Source of the DNA: Parafrankia irregularis
GTDB taxonomy: Bacteria > Actinomycetota > Actinomycetes > Frankiales > Frankiaceae
Direction of reading: 5' to 3'
NCBI RefSeq assembly: GCF_001536285.1
Contig: NZ_FAOZ01000011.1
Span: forward strand, 62,001 to 126,000
DNA length: 64,000 nt
A program made the position numbers and the translations under genes. Below, piece after piece: positions 1 to 8,639 of this stretch (positions within the stretch are counted from its first letter, which is position 1; each line of letters starts with the position of its first letter). The notes below the pieces were generated by a model, which saw nothing but the letters and a program-made list of their open reading frames with translations, was not told the origin of the DNA and searched no databases.

Positions 1-1623
1 GGCCACCCGGGCCACTCCGATCATCTGCGGGCCGTACTCGGCCGAGGTCCCGGCGGCGCCGGCACCCGGCTCACCGAAGAAGACACCGGTGTTGTCCTGG
101 CGCTGCTTCCAGGACCCCGGATGGGAGAACGTGGCCTTCTGAACGGCGTCCGTGTAGGCCACCCAGTCGGCCGGCACCGTCACCTGGGGCTGGGCACTCG
201 CGGCGGCGCTGGGAGCCGGGGTGGTCGCCCCCGCCGCCGTGGTGGGAGTCGCGGACGGTTCGGTGCCCGTCGCGCCCGTCGCGGACGTCGTGTCGTCGCC
301 GCTGGGCCGCACCTTCTCCCAGACGACTCCCGCTCCCACCCCGACCCCGAGCGCCACGCCCAGCACGACCAGAGCGATCACCAGGCGGCGCAGGAAGGGC
401 CCCAGCCCGGTGTCCTCGCCGCCGGGATAGTCGTCCTCGAAGTCGTCGTCTCCGACCTCGGCCGGGAAGTCCGGTTCGTCGCCCGGGTCCGCGTCGCCGA
501 AACCGCGCCGACGGGCCGCCGGGCGACGGCGTGGCCCGGTGCCGGCACGCTCCGCTCCGCCCAGGGCATCCCGACCATCGAGATCCCTGCCATCGAGATC
601 GCGGCCATCCGGGTCGGCGCCACGGCCCGCATCCGCGCCACGGCCGGACAGGCCGCGTTCCTGGCCTGCCCGGTCAGGGTCGCGATCCCGGCGGCCTGGG
701 CCATCCGGATCCGCGTCCCGGTAGGAACGAGCGGCGCCGCCCACCGGTTCGACGCGCGGCGGTGCCGTCGCGGAACGCGCCGGTCCCTGTTGGTGAAGAT
801 CCCCACGGGGTCCGGTGCCATATCGCGGATCCGTCCCGGCGGTGTTCGCCGGGACGGGCCACTGCCCCGTACCCACGGCGCCCACAGCGCCCATCGCACC
901 CGTCGCACCAGCGGCACCCGCCGCGCCGAGAGCCCCCTGAGCACCGGTGGCGCCCTGGGGGCGGGGTGACGTGCGCGCCGCGCCTGCCCGCGGCACAAGA
1001 GCGCGCCGCACGGACGTCCCGCCGGAGCGGGTGTCGGTCGGTTCGTCCCAGCCGTTGCCGGGCGGGTAACCACCGGCGGTGGGCCCGGTCGCGGGCTGGC
1101 CCATGGCGGGGAACCGGCCTCCCGCCGGATCCGCGGCAGCCGGGCCTGGTGACGGATGGCCACCGGCGGGCGCGCCAGGTGCGTAGCCGGCCGTCGCGGC
1201 ATAACCGGGCCCCGCGGGCTGGGCAGACGCGAACTGTCCGGTCAGAGGGTCCAGGCCATCCGACGGATAGGCCTGCGGCGGCTGGCCCGGCTGTGGGTAG
1301 CCCGGCTGCGGCTGTCCCTGCTGCGGGTAGCCCGGCTGTGGGTAGCCCGGCTGCGGCTGAGCCGGCTGTCGATACCCCCCAGGCGGATAACCGCCCGGCG
1401 GGTAGCCGCCGTCCTGATATCCACCGCCCGCGGGATGCCCACCCGGATACGGCGCAGCGCCGCCATAGGGATCTCCAGGCTGCGAATCGTTCGGGTGCGG
1501 CTGCGGCTCACGTGAGCCGGGTTCGCCCCAGTACCCCTCGGGTTCCGCGCCGCCCTGCGGGTGCCCCCGATAGCCGGGGCGACCTGGATCTCCAGGGCCT
1601 CCCCTCCATGCACCGTCCGTCAC
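1..1623 (-). CDS. Gly/Pro/Tyr-rich single-pass membrane protein (3' end beyond window)
   Basis: I do not recognise a named family. The minus-strand frame is open from a GTG at 1623, preceded by GGAGG at 1632-1636, to the left edge (541 residues seen). The N-terminal ~150 residues are low complexity with GYPPGG and PQPGYP units. A collagen-like GA-GATGAQGALGAAG run follows, then a charged Arg/Asp/Gly stretch with repeated DLDGRD and an acidic patch (EVGDDDFEDDYPGGED). One membrane segment lies near residues 410-432 (RRLVIALVVLGVALGVGVG). After an Ala/Thr-rich stalk, a folded C-terminal part begins (VTVPADWVAYTDAVQKATFSHPGSW) and is cut by the window edge. The layout, cytosolic low-complexity arm plus TM plus extracytoplasmic domain, is like proteins that accompany actinobacterial Ser/Thr kinases. 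That comparison is inference. Confidence 0.75.
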   Translation of the reverse strand, partial: MTDGAWRGGPGDPGRPGYRGHPQGGAEPEGYWGEPGSREPQPHPNDSQPGDPYGGAAPYPGGHPAGGGYQDGGYPPGGYPPGGYRQPAQPQPGYPQPGYPQQGQPQPGYPQPGQPPQAYPSDGLDPLTGQFASAQPAGPGYAATAGYAPGAPAGGHPSPGPAAADPAGGRFPAMGQPATGPTAGGYPPGNGWDEPTDTRSGGTSVRRALVPRAGAARTSPRPQGATGAQGALGAAGAAGATGAMGAVGAVGTGQWPVPANTAGTDPRYGTGPRGDLHQQGPARSATAPPRVEPVGGAARSYRDADPDGPGRRDRDPDRAGQERGLSGRGADAGRGADPDGRDLDGRDLDGRDALGGAERAGTGPRRRPAARRRGFGDADPGDEPDFPAEVGDDDFEDDYPGGEDTGLGPFLRRLVIALVVLGVALGVGVGAGVVWEKVRPSGDDTTSATGATGTEPSATPTTAAGATTPAPSAAASAQPQVTVPADWVAYTDAVQKATFSHPGSWKQRQDNTGVFFGEPGAGAAGTSAEYGPQMIGVARVA

Positions 1624-2479
1624 CAGACAACCTCCGATTCCGGGACATGCAGGAAAAACCCGCGCGGTATACCGGTGTACCACGCCGTTGCGAGTGCGTT
1701 GCGCGAGCCCCCTTGACATTCGGGCCAGCCGGAGTCGAAATCCCGGCGAACAGCCGGGCCCCCTTCCCCGGATGCGACCTACGCCGAACGCGGCTCACCG
1801 TGCGCGGCACGCAACTCAGCCGTGCCGGCTCAACGCAGCGGGCGACGCAGTCATGACCGCCCAGCGACATCATGACCACATCCAACGGTCGACATGTCAC
1901 GACATCATGCTCCGGCACTCACATCATGCCGCCTTCGCCCGAAAGCAGCACGAACTAGACGGGACCGTCACAGCCTGGCACAAACGTGCCGGGATGCCAG
2001 CCGATCACGCCGGCAGATCTTCCTCCGCCAGGGCCGTGGCCCCCCTTCGCGGCCGCCGGCCGAGGCATTTGTGAGTAGGCCTTCACAACCGCCGCATCAA
2101 TGAGCGACCACCGTCCGGCGGGCCACATCGCGAGACGATGCAACGCACGCGGATCAGATCGGGCGACTGGGGGCGGGATCCCGGCGGGCGGCGAGCGATG
2201 TCCGGCCGCAGCCGACGGATCCGAGCGGCGGCAGACGACGACGCCGCGCCGGCACCACGGAGGCCACGCGCCCCAGACCTCACCCGGGCCGGCCCGTAAC
2301 CTGCGGCGACGGCGTGCCGGGTGACCGCCACAGCGCGATCCGTCCTGGCGGGTTCATGCCGGCCTGACCCACGCATCGGGCAGTATGTCGTGGATCGGAC
2401 ACGCGCCGCGGTGCCTGGCTAAGCGGAACGTTGGTCGGAATTCAGGAATCGCTCAGGGTGCCGGGGGAAAGTGCCTACC
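1624..2479. other. Gene-free 856-bp divergent region with repeated ACATCATG
   Basis: No convincing coding frame was found between the divergent membrane protein and protease genes. The part at 1850-1928 is less GC-rich and holds the palindrome GTCATGAC (1850-1857) and three copies of ACATCATG at 1867-1874, 1902-1909 and 1921-1928. This could be a regulator binding region, but no -35/-10 pair can be assigned with confidence. Confidence 0.4.
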
Positions 2480-4219
2480 ATGACAGCCACGCACGACGCT
2501 CGGTCTCCCTGGGCACCGCCCGACAACCTGCCGGAGCGGACCAGGCCCGAGGCGGCCAGTTCGGAGGGGCCGATGGAGCCGCGGTCGCACGACAACCAGC
2601 AGCCTCCGGGCGGGCCGTCGTCCGGCGCGCCCGCCTCGACGCCCAGCCCCGCCGGGCCTGAGCAGACAGGCGCCTTCCCCGCCGTCCACACTCCGGCTCC
2701 GGTTCCAGCTCCGCCTCCGACCGGTGCGCGCCCCGGCCCGGGCGTCCCAGGTGGCTACTACCCGCCCGGCGACCAGCGGAGCAATCCCTACCCGCAGTCG
2801 GGGGAGCGGCCACCGGTGCACCCGGAGGCCTCCTACCGCCAGCCCTCGCCATGGGCCGCACAACAGGCCTCCACGAGCCAGGGCCAAGGCGAGCAGCGGC
2901 CGGGATACGGCTCCGGCGCCACACCTGGCGGTCCTGGCGGTCCGGGGCAGCAGAGTGCCTGGTGGAGCTCCTCCTGGGGATCGCCGGTCACCCCGCCCGC
3001 GCCCGGTGGGCAGGCGCCCGGATCTCCCGACGGACCTGACGGCTACGGTCGGTTCACACCCGCCACGCCGACGCCGGCGCCTATGCGGCGTCGCCGCCTG
3101 ATAGCCGCAGCCGTGGCACTCGCGCTGGTGTCCGCCGGAATCGGTGGTGGTGTCGGCGCGCTGGTCGCGGGCGACGACTCGCCGGCCGCGGTCGTGTCGA
3201 CCGATTCGGGCCTGCAGCAGGCGACCGGCGGCTCCAGCGGGGTCTCCGAGGCCGCCGACAACACGGTCTCCTCCGCCGCGCAGACCATCCTCCCGAGCGT
3301 CGTGACCATCGCGGAGGAATCCAGCCAGGAGGCCGGAACCGGGTCCGGCACGATCATCCGCTCGGACGGCTACATCCTCACGAACAACCACGTCGTCTCC
3401 GGAGCTGCGAACGGCGGCACCCTCACGGTCACCATGCAGGACGGCCGGACCTTCGACGCGACGATCAAGGCCACCGACCCAAGCGCGGACCTCGCCGTCA
3501 TCAAGATCGACGCCACCAACCTGCCGGCCGCCACCTTCGGGCAGTCCGACGCGCTGCAGGTCGGCGAGCTGGTTGTCGCCGTGGGCAGCCCGCTGGGCCT
3601 CAACGGCACGGTCACCTCAGGAATCATCAGCGCCCTGCACCGCCCCGTGCGCACCGGCGACTCAACTGTTCAGGACCAGACGAACACCGTGCTGGACGCA
3701 ATCCAGACCGACGCGCCCATCAACCCCGGCAACTCGGGTGGCCCGCTGGTAAACAGCAAGGGCCAGATCATCGGGGTGAACACCGCCATCGCGACGGTTG
3801 GCGGCAGTTCCTCGCCCTTCGGTGAGAGCCAGCAGTCCGGCAACATCGGGGTCGGTTTCGCGATTCCGGGCAGCTACGCACAGAAAGTTGCGGCGCAGCT
3901 CATCGACACCGGCACCGCCCGGCACCCCTATTTGGGAGTCAGCGCCAACACCGCGGGTGAGAACACCCGGTCCACGGCGGCAAGCGGCACCGGAGCAAAG
4001 ATCCAGTCGCTGGTCGACGGCGGCCCGGCCGACAAAGCGGGCCTCCGTTCGGGCGATGTCATCACCAAGGTGGGCGATCGGACCATCACGGACATCGATT
4101 CACTGATCGCGGCGGTCAGGTCCCACGACATCGGAAACCAGGTCCAGGTGACGTACCTGCGCGACGGCCAGTCCAACACGGTGACCGTGACACTGCTGGA
4201 ACAACCGCCCAATTCCTGA
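2480..4219 (+). CDS. Membrane-anchored HtrA/DegP-type serine protease with PDZ domain
   Basis: The protein is a trypsin-like periplasmic-side protease of the HtrA family. The first ~200 residues are a Pro/Gly/Gln-rich cytosolic arm. A TM helix follows at about 205-230 (RRRRLIAAAVALALVSAG). The catalytic triad is visible as His in LTNNHVVSG (~303), Asp in SADLAVIKI (~337) and Ser in INPGNSGGPL (~418). A PDZ domain (~480-575, with GPADKAGLRSGDVI) ends the chain. HtrA proteins degrade or process misfolded envelope proteins, with the PDZ controlling substrate access. I chose ATG 2480 for its spacing from the GGGGG tract at 2463-2467; GTG 2471 in the same frame is possible. It is followed after 338 bp by a membrane-tethered sigma-like protein on the same strand. 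Confidence 0.93.
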   Translation: MTATHDARSPWAPPDNLPERTRPEAASSEGPMEPRSHDNQQPPGGPSSGAPASTPSPAGPEQTGAFPAVHTPAPVPAPPPTGARPGPGVPGGYYPPGDQRSNPYPQSGERPPVHPEASYRQPSPWAAQQASTSQGQGEQRPGYGSGATPGGPGGPGQQSAWWSSSWGSPVTPPAPGGQAPGSPDGPDGYGRFTPATPTPAPMRRRRLIAAAVALALVSAGIGGGVGALVAGDDSPAAVVSTDSGLQQATGGSSGVSEAADNTVSSAAQTILPSVVTIAEESSQEAGTGSGTIIRSDGYILTNNHVVSGAANGGTLTVTMQDGRTFDATIKATDPSADLAVIKIDATNLPAATFGQSDALQVGELVVAVGSPLGLNGTVTSGIISALHRPVRTGDSTVQDQTNTVLDAIQTDAPINPGNSGGPLVNSKGQIIGVNTAIATVGGSSSPFGESQQSGNIGVGFAIPGSYAQKVAAQLIDTGTARHPYLGVSANTAGENTRSTAASGTGAKIQSLVDGGPADKAGLRSGDVITKVGDRTITDIDSLIAAVRSHDIGNQVQVTYLRDGQSNTVTVTLLEQPPNS

Positions 4220-4557
4220 GCACCGGGCGGGCGACGGTTTTGGGAAACACCCGGCGGTTTCCGCACCAGCCACCAGGACCACGCCACGCCGGCGATGCCG
4301 GCGCGGATGTGTCGAAGATGCCTTCGTATAAGCTTGCTTCGGTGTCCGATGAAGGGGGATACGGCACCATGTTCAGCGTCAAGCTGACCATGGTGTCGAG
4401 GTGACGACAAAAAATCTTCACAACCTTCACCCCGGCCAGATCAGGCACCTCCTACTATTGAGCCTGCCTGACCGGTGACCAGGCCTGGCGCCACATTGGT
4501 CGCCAAACCTGGTCCCGGCGCCGAGACCAGGAACGTCGTCCCGGGGAGTTGCAGCTG
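4220..4557. other. 338-bp gap between protease and sigma-like gene
   Basis: No coding frame is supported. An A/T-richer part at 4405-4460 (AAAAAATCTTCACAACC and later TACTATTG) probably holds the promoter of the downstream gene, but -35/-10 spacing does not fit a standard housekeeping promoter. The next gene has GGGGAG at 4543-4548. Confidence 0.3.
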
Positions 4558-6012
4558 ATGAACGACGACGCGGACCTGGTGGCCCGTGTTCGGCGTGGTG
4601 ATCGTCAGGCTTTCAACGATCTCTACAACCGCTACGCCGACGACGTCTTCTCGATGTGCCTGCTGATCCTCGGCGACCCGACGGTCGCCAGGGCGGCGGC
4701 CGGAACCGCGTTCGCCCTGGTGGCTCGAACGCGGTTGAATCCCCTCTCCGATCCGACCCGCCTGCGCCCCTGGCTCCTCGAGCTCGCGCGCGGCAGCGCG
4801 CTGGCCTGGTCCGGCTCGCCGCAGGCCCGCAGCGTCCCGGTTCCGCACGGCGTCTCGCCGGAGGAGCTGCTGGACGGTGCCATCGTGCCGGCGCCGACCA
4901 GCCTGCGAACCGGCCTGCAACGCACCTTCGACCGCGCGGCTGTCGCCGCCGCGGCCGCCGCGAACCGGCGGGCCGCGGAGCGCGCCGGCACCGCTGGTCC
5001 TGCTGGTTCCGCCCGAGGCGACGAAGCCACCGTCACCCCGCTCCCCGGCGCGGCAATCCCCGGAAACGCCCCGGCCTTCGGCGGCGCGCCGGCAGGTGCG
5101 CCCCCCGACCCTCGGGTCGCCTTCACCGCCTCTGGCGGCGGGAACGGCGTGGGCGTCCGCGCCGTCGGGCCCGAGGACGCCGTCACACTCGTCTCCCCCT
5201 CCACCGGGCTGCCGGCGGGGCAGCTCGACGAGCAGGCCACACCGCCAGGTGACCGTCCCGACGACGGGTCGGCGACCGGCCTGCCGCTGCTGGCCCTCGA
5301 CCGGGCCCTGGCAGGCTCGAACGCCCGCGGCAACGGATTCTCCGACTTCCGGGCTCGGCCGACCATCGCGGTGGCGGCCGCGCTGGCAGTGGCCGTGGCC
5401 GGGCTCACCGCCGTCATCTCCTGGCCTACCGGGCGCGCCGAGCTGGTGGCCGACGCGGGCACCGGCATGGTGGCGATCACTCCGACGCTCCCCGCCGGCG
5501 CAGGCACACTGCCGACCGCGGCCCAACCGCCGGTCGTGCCGGTGGACGCGCCGCCCTCGCCGACGGTGGCAGGCGCCTACACGAGCCGCCCCGCCACCTC
5601 ACGCCCGACGCAGATCGTCCGTGAGGTCGACGCGCCGAAGCCCTACACCCCGCCGCCGTCGAGGCCCGCACCGGCGCCCACGCCGCCGGCCACTGTTCAG
5701 CCACCGGCGCCCACCCCGGCGCCGCCCACCAGCCAGCCGACCGTGCCGGCCACCGTGGTGCCGACGACACCGCCGGCGCAGACACCCACCGGCCCGTCGT
5801 CGACCACGCCGCCTGACGGCAACGCGCCGACGCCCACGACGGTGCCACCGACGACGACGCACACCACGCCGACGGCCCCGCCGACCTCGGATCCGTCCAC
5901 GCCGACGACCGGGGCACCGACGACTTCGACGCCGTCGTCGTCGCCCACGAGCAGCGATACGAACCGGTTCCCGTTCCCCCTGCCCTGGGCGACCAGTCCG
6001 GTTCCCGTCTGA
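4558..6012 (+). CDS. Membrane-tethered protein with sigma-70 region-2-like N-terminus and Pro/Thr-rich exterior
   Basis: Residues ~1-85 resemble ECF sigma region 2 (LVARVRRGDRQAFNDLYNRY, later RLRPWLLELARGSAL), but no sigma region 4 follows. Instead there is an Ala/Gly/Pro-rich linker of ~180 residues, one TM helix at about 269-291 (TIAVAAALAVAVAGLTAVI) and ~190 extracytoplasmic residues dominated by Pro, Thr and Ser. The acidic/aromatic residues that normally follow helix 2.2 are replaced by small residues (ARAAAGTAFALVA), so promoter recognition is doubtful. ATG 4558 sits 9 nt after GGGGAG; an upstream in-frame TTG 4549 overlaps that site too closely. It may act as an anti-sigma-like or polymerase-binding membrane sensor. 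It could also be a degenerate sigma factor. Confidence 0.75.
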   Translation: MNDDADLVARVRRGDRQAFNDLYNRYADDVFSMCLLILGDPTVARAAAGTAFALVARTRLNPLSDPTRLRPWLLELARGSALAWSGSPQARSVPVPHGVSPEELLDGAIVPAPTSLRTGLQRTFDRAAVAAAAAANRRAAERAGTAGPAGSARGDEATVTPLPGAAIPGNAPAFGGAPAGAPPDPRVAFTASGGGNGVGVRAVGPEDAVTLVSPSTGLPAGQLDEQATPPGDRPDDGSATGLPLLALDRALAGSNARGNGFSDFRARPTIAVAAALAVAVAGLTAVISWPTGRAELVADAGTGMVAITPTLPAGAGTLPTAAQPPVVPVDAPPSPTVAGAYTSRPATSRPTQIVREVDAPKPYTPPPSRPAPAPTPPATVQPPAPTPAPPTSQPTVPATVVPTTPPAQTPTGPSSTTPPDGNAPTPTTVPPTTTHTTPTAPPTSDPSTPTTGAPTTSTPSSSPTSSDTNRFPFPLPWATSPVPV

Positions 6013-6104
6013 CCCATCCGGTCGAGGTCCGGCCCGGTCTCGTCGCGGGCGCCGGACCTCCGAGCGCCCGGTAGCCCGGTAGCCCGGTAGCCGGTTTGGC
6101 GAGT

Positions 6105-6158
6105 CGCAAGAGTGAAGGATGTTGGTCATTCCGACGACCAGAATCCTTCACTCTTGCG
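6105..6158. repeat. Long palindromic element, probable bidirectional terminator (family member 1)
   Basis: Arms of 16 bp (6105-6120 and 6143-6158) are perfectly complementary: CGCAAGAGTGAAGGAT against ATCCTTCACTCTTGCG. The interior (6123-6140) is a second, imperfect palindrome starting TGGTC and ending GACCA. It lies between two convergent genes, as a two-way terminator would, but has no T tract. Related elements occur at 16436-16584 and 37942-37993. The rest of the 6013-6472 gap shows only short GTAGCCCG repeats at 6070-6090 and no gene. Confidence 0.7.
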
Positions 6159-6472
6159 CGTCACCAGGCGACCCTTCGCCCCTTTTGCCCCTCTTGAGAG
6201 GGAATTGCTGGTGCCGCGCGGCGGTGCGGGATCCCTGGTAGCCGGCCGTACGGGTGGGGTTCGCATTCCGTCGGCACGGCTCCGCCAGGCCCATGCTGGT
6301 GGCCCGGATCCGCTGGTAGCCCGGATCCGCCGCGTCTCAGGATTCTGCTACGGGCTCCTCCGGCGACCACGATCCTGAGATCCTGTTCGGCAGCATTGGC
6401 AGCATTGGCAGCCCGGAGCTGTCGACCGCCGGCCCGCGCCCCGGCCTGCCTCAGCGCACCCTGTGGAAGGCT

Positions 6473-8554
6473 TCAGCGCACCCTGTAGAAGACCGTCGTC
6501 ACGTACTGGTCGAAATCGTTGACGCGCAGGTAGAGGCGTAGCTGCCACTGGCCCGGCAGAGGCACTCCGACCCCTTCGGCGACGGCCTGGCCGTCCGCGA
6601 CCCTCACCAGTGGAACGTCCAGGGGCCCGACGCCCGCCGCCGGCAGGCTCAGCTCGCCCTTGGCCTCGACCAGCCGCTGCGGCCGGCCCTGCGGGTCATA
6701 GGTATGGATGCGGATGGTTTCCAGGCCGGTCCTGGTGGGCGCGATCTCGACGTCGACGGTCATCGGGCCGGCGATCGCCGTCCTGGAGAACGGCGGCGCG
6801 TACGACTCCCGACCGGGAATGGTGTTCACGAGGATCGCGGTGACGGTGAGAACGGCGACGCCGACGATCATCTCGAAGATCACGCCTCGACGCAGCCCGG
6901 CGATGGCGAGCGAGGTGACAGCCTGATTCGGTGCCGTCTGATTCGGCGCCGCCTGACTCGAAGGCGGCTGTTCTGAAGCCGGCTGTTCCGAACCAGCCGG
7001 GAAGTGGCGGTGCACCCAGCGCTGGGCCAGCAGGCCCAGGCCCAGCGCACCGAGGACGAACCAGAGCTTGTACAGCAGAAGACGCCCGTACGTCGTGCCG
7101 AACAGTGCTCCGAAGGCACCGATCTCCCGCAGGGTCTGGAAGATCCCGGTCAGCACGATCACGGCGACCGCGACCATCGCGGTCCTGGACCATCGGGGCA
7201 ACACCCGGGCCATCTCGTCGGCCCAGCCGGCCTCGACGGGCTCGCCATCGCCCAGCCCGTCGAGGCCGTAGAGCTTGTTGAGGCCCGGTAGCTCCATGGA
7301 ACCGGCCGCCGAAACGGCTTCCGCACTCGCACTCGTGCCCGCGACGGCCCCCGTGCCCCGGCCGGACGAGACCGCGGCCGGATCCGCGGGGCTGGCGAAC
7401 GAGCCGGGACCCCGGGGGGAGCCCTCGGCGCCGCCGGTGCCGGTGCCGGTGTGACGCGGCCTGGGCCGTCCGAGCAGTGACAGCCCGAGAACGCACAGGC
7501 CGCCGAGCCAGATCGCCATCGCCGTGGTGTGCAGCGTCATCGAGGCGGTCGCCAGCCAGACCAGCCCGCCCGCGCTCGCGTGACCGATCATCGCCATGGT
7601 GGTCGCGAGCACCAGCCCCAGCCCGGCAAGCTCGACCAGCCCTCGCCGGCCCGGCCCGGTCGGCTGGTGGCCAGCGCCGCCGCCCTCACCGCCGCCCTCG
7701 CCGGCAGGCTGCCGCACCCGGCGCAGCAGCGGGACGGCGAGCAGCAGCGCCAACATGCGGATCGCCAGGAGCTGGCCGTAACGATCCTCCAGGGTCACCG
7801 CGATCTGATCGGCGTCCAGGACGGAGGTGATTCCCTCACCCGACGAATACGGCCCCTGAAGCAGCAGCATGCCGATCGCACCGAACAGGCTGAGCAGCCA
7901 GCCGGCGGCGATCAGCCGGACCGGGCCGCGGCGGCGCGCACCGGCCGGCCAGAGCACCGTCAGGAAGAAGGTGGCACCGATCAGCAGGGCCGCGCCGGCG
8001 AAGGTCACCAGCCGGGCCGCGCCCAGCGCCACGCCGACCGCTCGTGATCCGCCGCCGCCCGAGGGCAGCGCCGCGGCCGCCCCGGCGTCGGGCGGCCCGC
8101 CGATGCCGAAGGCGAACGCGCCACCGACCGGATGACTGTCCGCGGAGACCACACGCCAGCTCACAACGTAGGTTCCCGTGCCGAGGCCCGAGCGCAGCGC
8201 GATCGTCACCTCCGACGCCGAGGAGCCGTTCTTCGCCTCACCATCGTCAGCCCGGGCGCCGGTGGCGTCGAGGACGCGAATCGCGTCGGACTTGACCGAC
8301 ACGGCTTCGCTGAAGGTCAACGTCACCCTGGCCGGGGCCTGATCGAGGGCCGCGCCGCCGACCGGGTCGCTGCGCTCCAGCACGGCATGGGCCGACGCCG
8401 GCAGCGCCGTGCCCAGCAGCGCGACGGCGACGATCCCCACGACCGTGAGCACCCGCCGAAGCACGCCGGACAACCCGCCCCCGCCCCCGCCCGGGCTGGG
8501 GCTACGGCGCGGGTGCGTGCGGTGGTCGCTGGCGCATCGATCGGGTCCGGTCAT
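6473..8554 (-). CDS. CopC-CopD fusion, copper resistance/uptake membrane protein
   Basis: The chain joins a periplasmic CopC domain to a polytopic CopD domain. A signal segment at ~31-55 ends LPASA, leaving His56 as the mature N-terminus (HAVLERSDP). That is the classic CopC Cu(II) ligand, and SADSHPVGGAFAF supplies the second His. About eight or nine hydrophobic helices follow from ~165, interrupted by a Gly/Ser/Pro-rich loop near residues 360-420. The last ~120 residues form an extracytoplasmic beta-rich domain. CopC/CopD proteins bind copper outside the membrane and move it inwards or buffer it. The neighbours (YcnI, copper amine oxidase) fit a copper theme. The gene ends facing the sigma-like gene across the palindrome at 6105-6158. 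Confidence 0.92.
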   Translation of the reverse strand: MTGPDRCASDHRTHPRRSPSPGGGGGGLSGVLRRVLTVVGIVAVALLGTALPASAHAVLERSDPVGGAALDQAPARVTLTFSEAVSVKSDAIRVLDATGARADDGEAKNGSSASEVTIALRSGLGTGTYVVSWRVVSADSHPVGGAFAFGIGGPPDAGAAAALPSGGGGSRAVGVALGAARLVTFAGAALLIGATFFLTVLWPAGARRRGPVRLIAAGWLLSLFGAIGMLLLQGPYSSGEGITSVLDADQIAVTLEDRYGQLLAIRMLALLLAVPLLRRVRQPAGEGGGEGGGAGHQPTGPGRRGLVELAGLGLVLATTMAMIGHASAGGLVWLATASMTLHTTAMAIWLGGLCVLGLSLLGRPRPRHTGTGTGGAEGSPRGPGSFASPADPAAVSSGRGTGAVAGTSASAEAVSAAGSMELPGLNKLYGLDGLGDGEPVEAGWADEMARVLPRWSRTAMVAVAVIVLTGIFQTLREIGAFGALFGTTYGRLLLYKLWFVLGALGLGLLAQRWVHRHFPAGSEQPASEQPPSSQAAPNQTAPNQAVTSLAIAGLRRGVIFEMIVGVAVLTVTAILVNTIPGRESYAPPFSRTAIAGPMTVDVEIAPTRTGLETIRIHTYDPQGRPQRLVEAKGELSLPAAGVGPLDVPLVRVADGQAVAEGVGVPLPGQWQLRLYLRVNDFDQYVTTVFYRVR

Positions 8555-8639
8555 GAGGTTTCCGTTCTGAGTGATCTCCGGAGCGGGTGCCCCCGGAGCG
8601 GGTGCCCCTGGCGCCGGTGGCCGGGGGCACCCCAGGTGA

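Noticed and set aside
531-1856. 441-codon plus-strand frame at the left end
   Set aside because: It is antisense to the GYP-rich membrane protein, whose frame shows clear repeats and a membrane helix.
2453-3391. Long minus-strand frame opposite the HtrA-type gene
   Set aside because: Shadow of the Pro/Gly-rich coding strand, with no conserved motif and Arg-rich composition.
6236-6330. Possible tRNA gene (GGTTCGCATTCC resembles a T-loop)
   Set aside because: No matching acceptor or anticodon stem can be folded around it.
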